From an uncultured Ruminococcus sp. (GTDB taxonomy: Bacteria; Bacillota; Clostridia; Oscillospirales; CAG-272), in contig CAJKRH010000004.1 of NCBI GenBank assembly GCA_905202255.1, positions 1 through 64,000 of the forward strand: 64,000 nt of DNA, written 5' to 3'. The position numbers were made by a program, and so were the translations under genes. Below the pieces are notes generated by a model that worked only from the letters and a program-made list of their open reading frames with translations, was not told the DNA's origin and did no database searches. Shown piece by piece: positions 53,412 to 60,926 of the stretch (the stretch's first letter is position 1; each line of letters opens with the position of its first letter).

Positions 53412-54311
53412 CTATCTTTTTTCGATTGGAATCCAAAGCTCGCGATATCTCTGATTACGCTTATCTCCACTGTACCAATGTGTTACCACAAGCTCAGGAG
53501 CATTTTTCAACTGATATCCTGAATTTGGCAGCCATTCGCTTGCGATTTTTTTCCTCAGCTCAAGGAATATCAGCGTTGGATACGCACATCTCTCGGTTTC
53601 AAATATCGCATAGGTGCATTTGGGAATCGTGATATTTTGATAATACCCGGCGAATTCTTTCCCCAAGACTTCATCCTTGTTGAGATTATTGCGATAATAT
53701 TCGGTCAACCGGCTTGCAATATAAAAGTCGTATCCGTTGTCGTCAATGTTGGTAATGACATCAAAATTGCTTACATTATCGCCCGAAAGAGCTTGGAGAA
53801 TGTACTGTAACGGTCTTGTTTTTACATACATTTCTTCTTCTTGTTCTGCACGTTCTCCGGGAACGCCCGAAAAATGACGCTTATAGCCCGTCAGTATCAT
53901 TTCCTCTTTTTCTTCAATTCTGTAATTCATGGTGCTACCGCCTTTCAATATAATTTGAATGGACAGGCGGGAGAAAGACTTGAGCATCTGACCATTCCTG
54001 CGCGCTTCGGATGGAGTGATGCCGTGAAATTTTTGAAATGCTTTTGCAAAGCTGTCCGGAGAGTCATACCTGTATTTCAAAGCTATGTCAATCACCTTTG
54101 TTTTTGTGTTTGCAAGCTCTGCGCCGGCAAGCGATAATCTGCGGAGCCGGATATACTCCCCGAGCGTGTAGCCGCAGAGTATACCGAAAATCCGCTGAAA
54201 ATGATAACCTGACGAAAAACTTTGCTTTGCAACCTCCTCATAATCAATTTCATCTGTAAGATGATTTTCGATGTAGTTTATCGCATTTTGAATTCCACAT
54301 ATCCAGTCCAT
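53412..54311 (-). CDS. AraC-family regulator with GyrI-like effector domain
   Basis: 299 residues. The N-terminal AraC double HTH (about 5-105; CGIQNAINYIENHLTDEIDYEEVA, GYTLGEYIRLRRLSLAG, FAKAFQKFHGITPSEARR) is followed by a GyrI-like ligand domain (about 130-299; EEKEEMILTGYKRHFSG, ... ELWIPIEK) as in multidrug-sensing Rob/SoxS-type proteins. The start at 54311 has GGAGG 6 bases upstream. The gene lies between the two copies of a 115 bp direct repeat, each with a terminator. Target genes unknown. Confidence 0.9.
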   Translation of the reverse strand: MDWICGIQNAINYIENHLTDEIDYEEVAKQSFSSGYHFQRIFGILCGYTLGEYIRLRRLSLAGAELANTKTKVIDIALKYRYDSPDSFAKAFQKFHGITPSEARRNGQMLKSFSRLSIQIILKGGSTMNYRIEEKEEMILTGYKRHFSGVPGERAEQEEEMYVKTRPLQYILQALSGDNVSNFDVITNIDDNGYDFYIASRLTEYYRNNLNKDEVLGKEFAGYYQNITIPKCTYAIFETERCAYPTLIFLELRKKIASEWLPNSGYQLKNAPELVVTHWYSGDKRNQRYRELWIPIEKR

Positions 54312-54390
54312 ATTCATCCTCCTGTTAAACATATTATATCATCGCAAAAATTATATTTCCCGATATTTTATGCGGTGTTTTATCGGATAT

Positions 54391-54419
54391 ATTATATCAT
54401 AGCTAAAAAACAGTTGCAA
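54391..54419 (-). promoter_or_regulatory. Promoter of the AraC-GyrI gene
   Basis: Minus strand TTGCAA, 17 bases, TATAAT, about 75 bases before the ATG. Confidence 0.65.
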
Positions 54420-54449
54420 GGGTTGACTTAAATCCTTCGGCGGTGAAAC

Positions 54450-54674
54450 TTGGCGTCCGTAGAGACATTTTCGGGTAAAACGGTCCCGAGATCCGAGCAG
54501 TGCAACACGCTCTTCAAGCTGTCGGTTGAAATTTCAATGCTGCTCAATGTGATTGCGGCGACAAATGACATTGAACATGAAGACCTCGGCAAACTTCGTC
54601 ACGCCTGCATCGAGGAAGTCCGGAGAATCAACGGGAGCGTTTCTCTTGACAACGCAATCGAATGGCAGAAATAA
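54450..54674 (+). pseudogene. Remnant of a small helical protein gene
   Basis: Up to 74 residues in frame, ending LGKLRHACIEEVRRINGSVSLDNAIEWQK. The predicted helices and end are sensible, but no Shine-Dalgarno precedes the start and the N-terminus looks foreign, so it is probably the 3' part of a larger gene. Its last 16 residues are duplicated at 53293-53343 with only synonymous changes. Family not recognised. Confidence 0.45.
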
Positions 54675-54735
54675 ATTCGGGATCGCAAATTTTTTGATGC
54701 GGGAAACAAAGAAAAGCCCCGCCGAAGCGGGGCAA
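54621..54735. repeat. 115 bp duplicated gene-end plus terminator, copy 2
   Basis: Direct repeat of 53293-53407. Ends in the AAGCCCCGC/GCGGGGC hairpin, which can also terminate the leftward XRE gene at 54744. Confidence 0.85.
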
Positions 54736-54743
54736 TAACAGTA

Positions 54744-55529
54744 TCATCTGCTTGCTTTCTTTCTGATTCCGACAATAAAATCGCTTTCTTTTCCCTCGAA
54801 AAGTATGTCCAATATCTTTGGTATTTTATCTTTGTATTTTGCATCATTTTCGGTTTCGGAAAGAGCCGTCAAATGATATGATAAAAGCCAAGCGAGTGGT
54901 TCTATAGCAGACTTTGCAATTTTGTTTTTCTTGTTTTTGTCTTTCAGGATGTACACCAATGCAGTTTCTCTTGTCTTGAACAGATTCGGTAATTTTTCGG
55001 CATATTCTATAGCCTTTTCATAGTCGCCATATCTGTAATAGGCATCGGATATGTTGCAAAGTGTCGCACCTCTCACTTCCGAATCATCGCAGTAATTCAA
55101 AATTCGCTCTTGAATCATGATAGATTCTTTCAGAAACTTTCGTTTTTCCGTTTGGGTTCCGTCAAGCTTTTCGAGTGAAGTAGACAGTTGCATGAGCAGA
55201 AGCGCATTATTAGGATATATTTTCAAAGCATCACGCATAAGCTCAACATTTTCTTTGTGTTTTCCATTTGACCTGTTTTCAGCCCATTTTTGATTAATTT
55301 CATCAAGCTTGCTTGCGGAAGTTATCTCTTCCATACCTATCAGCTCGTCGACAGATACCGCAAAATAATTTGCAAGAGCAGGCAGCATTGTGATATCGGG
55401 ATAACCGTCTCCGCGCTCCCATTTGCTGATTGCCTGATATGAAATTCCGATATGGGTTGCAACTTCTTCCTGCGTAAGGTCTCTGTTGCGGCGTAGTTTT
55501 TTTAATTTTTCGCCAATCATAAGTTCCAT
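54744..55529 (-). CDS. XRE-family regulator with TPR-like C-terminus
   Basis: 261 residues. HTH at about 5-60 (EKLKKLRRNRDLTQEEVATHIGISYQAISKWERGDGYPD), a short linker, then helical repeats (about 85-240) such as ALKIYPNNALLLMQLSTSLEKL and SDAYYRYGDYEKAIEYAEKLP. This HTH-TPR layout occurs in stress or peptide-sensing regulators. The start has GGAGG 8 bases upstream; the frame extends to 55628 but over the promoter. Faces away from the integrases. Confidence 0.87.
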   Translation of the reverse strand: MELMIGEKLKKLRRNRDLTQEEVATHIGISYQAISKWERGDGYPDITMLPALANYFAVSVDELIGMEEITSASKLDEINQKWAENRSNGKHKENVELMRDALKIYPNNALLLMQLSTSLEKLDGTQTEKRKFLKESIMIQERILNYCDDSEVRGATLCNISDAYYRYGDYEKAIEYAEKLPNLFKTRETALVYILKDKNKKNKIAKSAIEPLAWLLSYHLTALSETENDAKYKDKIPKILDILFEGKESDFIVGIRKKASR

Positions 55530-55574
55530 CGTGTTACCCTCCGTTTTAATTTTAATTCCGACGCGTCTGAGTAA

Positions 55575-55603
55575 ATTATAAGGTATCAGGCGGGAAAAAT
55601 CAA
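55575..55603 (-). promoter_or_regulatory. Promoter of the XRE-TPR gene
   Basis: Minus strand TTGATT, 17 bases, TATAAT, about 50 bases before the ATG. Confidence 0.65.
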
Positions 55604-55749
55604 TAACCGCAACATAGACCACGCTCAACTAATAGTAGAAATTTTCTACGAATGTGGGCGAATTGATAACTTTCCGATAACTCTTTCGATTTCCGCTGGA
55701 TATATGAAAAGCCTTGTGGTATTGTTGTGCGCGAAAGAAGGTGAAAAAC

Positions 55750-56940
55750 ATGAGTAAACGACGTCCGAACGGGGACGGGATGGTCAGAAAAAGACCGGAC
55801 GGAAGATGGGAAGCACGCATCATCGTCGGGCACAAAGAGAACGGCAAGCCGATATACAAATCGGTCTTCGGCAAGACGCAGAGCGAGGCGATGACGAAAT
55901 TTTATAAGCTCCTCGAGGCCTATCGCGGGGTGGAGTTAAACGAAGATTGCCTCGTGAACCTGAACGAATGGCTCGACCGCTGGCTCTGCTATCAGAAGGA
56001 TGTGGTGCGCCCGCAGACGCTGAACAAATATGTTTTCTATGCGGATGCATACGTCCGTCCGTATCTCGGCTACAAGAAAATCTCGGCGATCCTCACGCGG
56101 GATATGCAACAGCTCTACGTAAAATTGCTCAAAGAAGGGCGCGTCACCGAGAGCAAAACCAAAGGAAAATCGCTCTCGGGCAGTACGGTCAGAGCAGTGC
56201 ATATGATGATGCACAAGTGCTTTGAGATGGCAGTGGAGCAGCATATCATCGTCAAAAATCCGACCGACGGCACAACAATTCCCGCGCTGAACAGTACGGA
56301 ACGCAAAGTCTACAACGAGGAACAGCTCAAAAAGTTTCTGAAAATCATTGAGGATGAACCGTGGTGGCGCGACTTCTTCTACCTCGAATGTATGACGGGA
56401 CTGCGCAAAGGTGAGATCTGCGGACTGCGCTGGGAGGACTTGAACGAAGCGGAAGGCAAGCTCAGCGTCGCTCGGCAGATCATTCCGGTCAGGGGCGGAA
56501 CCACGGTCAGCGATCCGAAAACCGACACCGGTATCCGCACGATCGTCCTGCCCGAAAGCGTTGTCCGCATGCTGAAAGAGCGAAAGAAAGCCATCGGCTC
56601 CGAATGGATTTTTCCGAGCCTGCGCGACGCGGAAAAGCCGATCAACCCCAACACGGCATACGGTACCTTCAAGCGAATCATCAAGAAAGCGGGGCTTCCC
56701 GACATTCCGTTTCACGGTCTGCGTCATACCTACGCCACACATTCGATTGCCGTCGGCGTGGATGAAAAGACGCTGGCAAAGGAACTCGGACACACAAAAC
56801 CGGGCTTCACACTCGACTGTTATGCGCATGTGACGGAAGAAATGCAAAAGCGTGCCTCCGAAGTTACGGGCAATGCACTTGAAAAAATCCTCGGAAAGGA
56901 GCTGAAACCGTGGGTAGACGAAAGAACGGACAAGGGCTGA
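55750..56940 (+). CDS. Tyrosine integrase 1 (396 aa)
   Basis: Arm-binding N-terminal domain (about 5-55; GDGMVRKRPDGRWEARIIVG), SAM-like core-binding domain (about 65-165), catalytic domain with Arg in TGLRKGEICGL, Lys in DPKTDTGIRTIVL, HGLRHTYAT, LGHTKPG and the nucleophile in LDCYAHV: all present. The start follows GAAGGTG. It overlaps the second integrase by 31 bases, so both are likely made together. Probably the integration machinery of an element near tRNA-Pro, 3.6 kb away. Confidence 0.93.
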   Translation: MSKRRPNGDGMVRKRPDGRWEARIIVGHKENGKPIYKSVFGKTQSEAMTKFYKLLEAYRGVELNEDCLVNLNEWLDRWLCYQKDVVRPQTLNKYVFYADAYVRPYLGYKKISAILTRDMQQLYVKLLKEGRVTESKTKGKSLSGSTVRAVHMMMHKCFEMAVEQHIIVKNPTDGTTIPALNSTERKVYNEEQLKKFLKIIEDEPWWRDFFYLECMTGLRKGEICGLRWEDLNEAEGKLSVARQIIPVRGGTTVSDPKTDTGIRTIVLPESVVRMLKERKKAIGSEWIFPSLRDAEKPINPNTAYGTFKRIIKKAGLPDIPFHGLRHTYATHSIAVGVDEKTLAKELGHTKPGFTLDCYAHVTEEMQKRASEVTGNALEKILGKELKPWVDERTDKG

Positions 56941-58334
56941 TACGTCAGCGCAAAGACGGCAGATGGGAAGGCAGATGCGTGGTCGGTTACGATGAAAAGA
57001 ATCTGCCGATCACGAAAAATGTGCTGGCTAAAACCAAGCGCGAGGTCGAAGAAAAGCTGAAAGCTCTCAAGGAAACCGTGCAGAAACCGGTCGTGAAAAC
57101 CGCCGCAGACATGCCGTTCGGTGAGTATATCGACTACTGGTATCGCAACTTCTGCGAGCTGAGCATTGCCGCAACCACGCGCCTGAAATACGAAAACGAC
57201 ATCTACAAACACATCATCCCCGGCATCGGAAAGCTCCCGCTTGCCGCGCTCAAAAAGAGTGATCTTGAAAAATTTTATGCCGAACAGATGAAAAGCGGCA
57301 ACCTTGATCGCAACGGTGTCGGCGATAAAAAGCTGTCGGGCGCGGCCATCCGTTCGATGCACACCCGCATCAAATGTGCGCTCGATCAGGCTTTGAAAGA
57401 GGGTCTGGTCAACCGCAATGAAGCGATCGGTTGCAAGCTCCCGCCCAAGAAAAACAAAGAAATTGAGGTGCTGTCACACGAAGAAATCGCGCGGCTGCTC
57501 ATACAGGCGAAGGAAGAAGGCTTTTATGAGCTCATCCTTCTCGGACTTGCCACAGGCATGCGGCGTGGCGAACTGCTCGGACTGAAATGGGATGACATCA
57601 ACTTTACGACAGGCGAGTTGAGCATCAGACGCGAATATACCACGCTCGGTTCTGACTATATCATCAGTACGCCGAAAACAAAATCCTCGGTGCGGTCGGT
57701 GCATCTGCCGCAGTCGGTGCTGAATATTCTCGGAGAGTACCGGAAAACGGTCAGCTCCGATTGGGTGTTTCCGTCACCGCTCGATCCGACGCATCCGCGC
57801 AGTCCGACGAGCTGTCGCAGTCGGCTGTCGGATATGCTGGAGCGCGCCGAATGTAATCATATCCCGTTCCACGGTCTGCGGCATATCTTCTCAACCATGG
57901 CACTGGAAAACGGGCTGGACATCAAAACGCTGTCCGCCGTCCTCGGTCATTCTTCGGCGGAGACGACCATCAGCGTATATTCTCATGTGACAGGCGAGAT
58001 GGAACGCAATGCCGCAAAGAAAATGGACGATGCCTTCGGCACGCCAAAGCCCGCAGGTTCGCCCGTGTGCGACGATAACCCCGAAGACGGGCAAGCACCC
58101 GAACAGGAACCGAAACCCGCTGAATTCACCGCCAAAAAGAGCAAGAAGCGCAAGCCCGGCACGGGATGTATCTCCAAGGTTTCAAAAAACACCTGGCAGG
58201 GCAAATATACACCCCGTAGCAAGGACGGCAAGCAGGAGCAACATATCGTTTACGCAAAGAGCGCGGAGGAGTGCGAGAGGAAGCTGGGGGAGATGATAAA
58301 GGGAATCAATGGACAAATATGCGCTGACAGATGA
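56910..58334 (+). CDS. Tyrosine integrase 2 with an extra C-terminal DNA-binding-like domain (474 aa)
   Basis: GTG start, supported by AAGGAG 8 bases upstream inside integrase 1. N-terminal arm-binding domain (GQGLIRQRKDGRWEGRCVVG), core-binding domain, and catalytic set TGMRRGELLGL, TPKTKSSVRSVHL, HGLRHIFST, LGHSSAET and ISVYSHV complete. After a Pro/Glu linker (about 375-405) the last ~65 residues, GTGCISKVSKNTWQGKYTPR...KSAEECERKLGEM, repeat the arm-binding pattern of the N-terminus. The family normally ends soon after the nucleophile, so this tail is unusual. It diverges strongly from integrase 1, so it is not a recent duplicate. Confidence 0.92.
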   Translation: MGRRKNGQGLIRQRKDGRWEGRCVVGYDEKNLPITKNVLAKTKREVEEKLKALKETVQKPVVKTAADMPFGEYIDYWYRNFCELSIAATTRLKYENDIYKHIIPGIGKLPLAALKKSDLEKFYAEQMKSGNLDRNGVGDKKLSGAAIRSMHTRIKCALDQALKEGLVNRNEAIGCKLPPKKNKEIEVLSHEEIARLLIQAKEEGFYELILLGLATGMRRGELLGLKWDDINFTTGELSIRREYTTLGSDYIISTPKTKSSVRSVHLPQSVLNILGEYRKTVSSDWVFPSPLDPTHPRSPTSCRSRLSDMLERAECNHIPFHGLRHIFSTMALENGLDIKTLSAVLGHSSAETTISVYSHVTGEMERNAAKKMDDAFGTPKPAGSPVCDDNPEDGQAPEQEPKPAEFTAKKSKKRKPGTGCISKVSKNTWQGKYTPRSKDGKQEQHIVYAKSAEECERKLGEMIKGINGQICADR

Positions 58335-58360
58335 CTTAAAGCAGCAAGGGAAAACAAATA

Positions 58361-58389
58361 TTGACTTATTCACGATAATGTGATACAAT
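58361..58389 (+). promoter_or_regulatory. Promoter of the small HTH gene
   Basis: TTGACT, 17 bases, TACAAT, about 55 bases before the ATG. Confidence 0.65.
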
Positions 58390-58442
58390 AAAATCGGTTC
58401 AAACCTCCGGACTGACGATTGTCTGAAAAGGAGGCAATCAAT

Positions 58443-58667
58443 ATGAACCAAAAGCAAAAAATAAACAAGGTCAAGACAGGATTAAATCTCTATCGTTTGA
58501 TTGAGGCTTCAGGGAAAACACGGATAGAAATTGCCGAATACCTGGAACTCGAATCTACAAGGGTTATTTACGATTGGACGAGCGGTATTAAATTACCTTC
58601 TCTTGAAAATCTGCTCAATCTGTCGATTTTGTTTCATGTTTCTATTGAAGACATCCTCGGTACATGA
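58443..58667 (+). CDS. Small XRE-like HTH protein (74 aa)
   Basis: Single HTH domain: LNLYRLIEASGKTRIEIAEYLELESTRVIYDWTSGIKLPSLENLLNLSILFHVSIEDILGT. The helix-turn-helix IAEYLELESTRVIYDW is atypical in having Ile/Tyr where Gln/Trp-Glu usually stand. GGAGG is 8 bases before the ATG. It lies between the integrases and an RNA leader, so it may be the regulator of the element (excision or immunity). Confident as a gene, less so about its target. Confidence 0.85.
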   Translation: MNQKQKINKVKTGLNLYRLIEASGKTRIEIAEYLELESTRVIYDWTSGIKLPSLENLLNLSILFHVSIEDILGT

Positions 58668-58699
58668 GGATGTTTTCTTCTTTTTGAACCGTTAGTTCA

Positions 58700-58727
58700 T
58701 TGCAAATAACATAAATTGGTGTATAAT
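58700..58727 (+). promoter_or_regulatory. Upstream alternative promoter of the leader RNA
   Basis: TTGCAA, 16 bases, TATAAT, about 30 bases before the stronger promoter at 58729-58757. Confidence 0.45.
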
Positions 58728-58728
58728 G

Positions 58729-58757
58729 TTGACATAAGACCTCTTGTGTGTTATACT
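58729..58757 (+). promoter_or_regulatory. Strong promoter of the leader RNA
   Basis: TTGACA, 17 bases, TATACT. Transcription would start near 58764. Confidence 0.75.
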
Positions 58758-58763
58758 ATTGAC

Positions 58764-58896
58764 ACATAAGATATGCAAGGATACGTTATGCCTTGCTGTT
58801 ACCTATAAACATCTTGTTAGAGTGGTAGTCGTCTTATGCTTTAGCTTAATAATCAATTAAGCGGGGACACTCTTACTCCTAAGGGTGTCCTTTTTT
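58764..58896 (+). ncRNA. Structured leader or small RNA ending in a terminator
   Basis: About 130 bases between a strong promoter and an intrinsic terminator, not coding. Stems seen: GCAAGG/CCTTGC (58776-58797), GCTTAAT/ATTAAGC (about 58842-58860), and possible closure of CATAAG with CTTATG. The terminator (GGACAC/GTGTCC then TTTTTT, 58864-58896) ends just before the Shine-Dalgarno of the next gene. Could be an attenuator controlling that gene or an independent sRNA. No known class recognised. Confidence 0.5.
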
Positions 58897-58916
58897 ATCA
58901 GGAGGAATGAATTCAT

Positions 58917-59882
58917 ATGGCAAACAAAAAGCAATACTTGACAAAATCAGATTATGAAAAATTTGATTACACCGACACACGATACTATGGTGTATTTTGT
59001 AGTGGCAAAAAAGAAGCTTTGATGGTAAAGGTAGATCCGAAAAGATTTCAATGTTCAACTGGAAAGAAACTTAACGATGTGCAATTAACCATAATTAACA
59101 GACGTAAAACGCACTACTTCCGTCCGTCAAAATCAAATTATGATGATTTTTATTGTAACATGTTTGAATCAGCAATCAAAAATGTCAAGGAATATTGGCA
59201 AAATCATTTCAAACCATTGATTCATCATGCGAAGCAAAGAGTAAAAAAGCCCAAAGAGTTATCTGTTGGCGATTGCGATTTGATGATATGCGGAATAATG
59301 GAGTCGGACGAAGCCAACACATGGGCTAATTATGAGAATGTGATGAATGACTTGATATACCGACAGGAGTGTGCTATGGTTGTTAATAGTATGTATGCTC
59401 AATTTGTTCATCATATGGCATCGACTGTTGAATCGGTTACAGTTGCGGTTTTGACCAAGGAAAAAGCCATAGGTGATCATTTTGACAGAAATACTTTATA
59501 TGGAACAGCAGTCAACAGTGGGAAAAGCGTAAAGGAATTGTCCTCTTTTTTATGGTATGAGAGATTGTATTCATTGTGGAATTTTATTAAGCATAACAGT
59601 AAATCAACATATGACAAAATAAAAGATAGTTATTCTCAAGCATTGGCGGAAGGTCGCGAGTATAAACAAGGGGATTTAGCAGTTTGTAGCGTCCATTTTT
59701 CTGACGAAATGATTGTATCACTTATGGATGGGGTTTCAACTTTTTTTAAAGAATATTGTGAGTTGGTTTTTCACGAAAATTATGAAGAGGCACAGTGGAA
59801 CTATTCTCATTATTTTTTGAATATAGTACACGATGAAATTGAATTGTTTACGAATCCACTAGGTTTGCCGGATTATCTTTGA
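58917..59882 (+). CDS. Unknown AT-rich accessory protein (321 aa)
   Basis: Not recognised. AGGAGG lies 11 bases upstream. No signal peptide or membrane helix. The protein is rich in Lys/Tyr/His/Asn. It has an N-terminal beta-type part (YYGVFCSGKKEALMVKVDPKRFQC, INRRKTHYFRP) and a mainly helical part, including RLYSLWNFIKHNSKSTYDKIK, whose F-x-KHN motif and flanking helices recall HEPN-like RNases; that is weak inference. Base composition is clearly more AT-rich than neighbours, and it sits behind a promoter-RNA-terminator leader within an integrase-bearing region, so it is probably cargo, perhaps defence-related. Confidence 0.72.
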   Translation: MANKKQYLTKSDYEKFDYTDTRYYGVFCSGKKEALMVKVDPKRFQCSTGKKLNDVQLTIINRRKTHYFRPSKSNYDDFYCNMFESAIKNVKEYWQNHFKPLIHHAKQRVKKPKELSVGDCDLMICGIMESDEANTWANYENVMNDLIYRQECAMVVNSMYAQFVHHMASTVESVTVAVLTKEKAIGDHFDRNTLYGTAVNSGKSVKELSSFLWYERLYSLWNFIKHNSKSTYDKIKDSYSQALAEGREYKQGDLAVCSVHFSDEMIVSLMDGVSTFFKEYCELVFHENYEEAQWNYSHYFLNIVHDEIELFTNPLGLPDYL

Positions 59883-59955
59883 AATGCACTGCCAGTACCT
59901 TTGAATTGAAAAACTTTTGTGGTATGATCACAGTAAAAAATCAGGAGAGATTACT

Positions 59956-60135
59956 ATGAACAAAGAACACAGAGTATCGGGCAACACCCACAGCAAAGAA
60001 CAACTGAACCATTACGCAAATCAGCACAATCCAAACAACAGCGCATATCAGGCAAACAGGGACAACCGCTCGAATCAGTGCAATCCGAACAACAAAGAAT
60101 ATGATCATAGCCGTGGCAGTGGTCAAAAGCGCTGA
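59956..60135 (+). CDS. Small Asn-rich repeat protein (59 aa)
   Basis: AGGAG lies 9 bases before the ATG. Hydrophilic, with repeated NPNN units: HYANQHNPNNSAYQANRDN and NQCNPNNKEYDH, spaced about 24 residues. No membrane segment or signal. Likely disordered. Small proteins of this style are seen near mobile elements in gut Clostridia, but I know of no function. The next small gene starts 12 bases after its stop. Confidence 0.6.
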   Translation: MNKEHRVSGNTHSKEQLNHYANQHNPNNSAYQANRDNRSNQCNPNNKEYDHSRGSGQKR

Positions 60136-60146
60136 GGGAAGCGCTT

Positions 60147-60314
60147 ATGTTCGATTGGCTGAAAAAAGCTCCTGCAATTGATTCGGAAGCCGAGAAAGCG
60201 CGTCTCATGGAACTAAGCGAAAAAGAACTCTTGGTTGAAATGATTTTGGAACTGAAAAGAATCAGTGAGAAGTGCGACGAGATCGGCAGGAAGATCGTTA
60301 TATGGAGCAATTGA
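60147..60314 (+). CDS. Small coiled-coil protein (55 aa)
   Basis: Begins MFDWLKKAPAIDSEAEKARL and continues as one long amphipathic helix: SEKELLVEMILELKRISEKCDEIGRKI. GAGGGAAG precedes the ATG. Directly follows the Asn-rich small gene and is ended by a strong hairpin at 60341-60376, so the pair looks like a real transcript unit. Function unknown. Confidence 0.6.
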   Translation: MFDWLKKAPAIDSEAEKARLMELSEKELLVEMILELKRISEKCDEIGRKIVIWSN

Positions 60315-60340
60315 AAAACTGATACGCAGTAAACAAAGAA

Positions 60341-60376
60341 AAAGGTTCTCGGAGGGAATACCTCCGGGAACCTTTT
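60341..60376 (+). terminator. Terminator after the two small accessory genes
   Basis: Stem AAAGGTTC-CGGAGG/CCTCCG-GAACCTTT with a 5-base loop and TTTT at its end. The stretch 60377-60534 holds no gene that I can support. Confidence 0.75.
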
Positions 60377-60534
60377 GAATTTAGTTTTTCGTGAGCAGAC
60401 CCGCCGGAACAGAAGCGACCAAACGATTCGCCTATGCTCCAACTGTGGTCAAATATGTGGTCAAAAAATTTTCGGAATTTCGGGTGGTGCGAAAGTGGTG
60501 GGAAAATACCCGATTTAGCCCCGAAAATGCAAAA

Positions 60535-60569
60535 AATAAAGCCGAAAACGGTTCGTTTTCGGCTTTATT
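60535..60569 (-). terminator. Terminator of tRNA-Pro
   Basis: Stem AATAAAGCCGAAAAC/GTTTTCGGCTTTATT with a 5-base loop, then TTTTTT on the minus strand; it abuts the tRNA 3' end. Confidence 0.85.
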
Positions 60570-60645
60570 TGGTCTGAGTGACAAGACTTGAACTTGCGGC
60601 CTCTACCACCCCAAGGTAGCGCGCTACCAACTGCGCCACACCCAG
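60570..60645 (-). tRNA. tRNA-Pro (GGG)
   Basis: 76 bases on the minus strand with encoded CCA. Acceptor arm CTGGGTG/CACTCAG, anticodon stem CTACC/GGTAG around loop TTGGGGT, giving anticodon GGG, and a T-arm containing GTTCAAGTC. The accessory region lies on its 3' side, the usual side for integrase targeting. Confidence 0.95.
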
Positions 60646-60809
60646 ATGCATTCGCTATTATAGCACAAAGGTAGTAAGAAGTCAAGAGAAATTTCAAAAA
60701 ACTTTTTAAAAAATCAAAGAAAAATTCAGAAAAGCGGGCGGACTTAAAGCAAAACGGCAAAAAATGCGGATTTTTCCGAAAAAATTATACAGGAAAAATC
60801 AAAATATTA

Positions 60810-60838
60810 TTGCACTTACGAGAGATTTGTAGTATAAT
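60810..60838 (+). promoter_or_regulatory. Promoter of argS
   Basis: TTGCAC, 17 bases, TATAAT, about 90 bases before the ATG. Confidence 0.75.
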
Positions 60839-60926
60839 AAATTGTAAAAACCGAAATTTGCGGATTTTTCGGAAGAAATTTACCGCAAAAAAGAGACAAA
60901 TTAAGCCAAGGAGAATAAAAGACTTC

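Noticed and set aside
58764..58896. Classical type III (ToxIN-like) antitoxin RNA
   Set aside because: No tandem ~36-base repeats are present and the downstream protein does not look like ToxN; kept only as a general RNA-controlled candidate.
60570..60645. Duplicate of the tRNA-Pro 3' end as attachment site at the far island boundary
   Set aside because: I looked for TCTGAGTGACAAGACTTGAA upstream and found only a short chance match near 55565.
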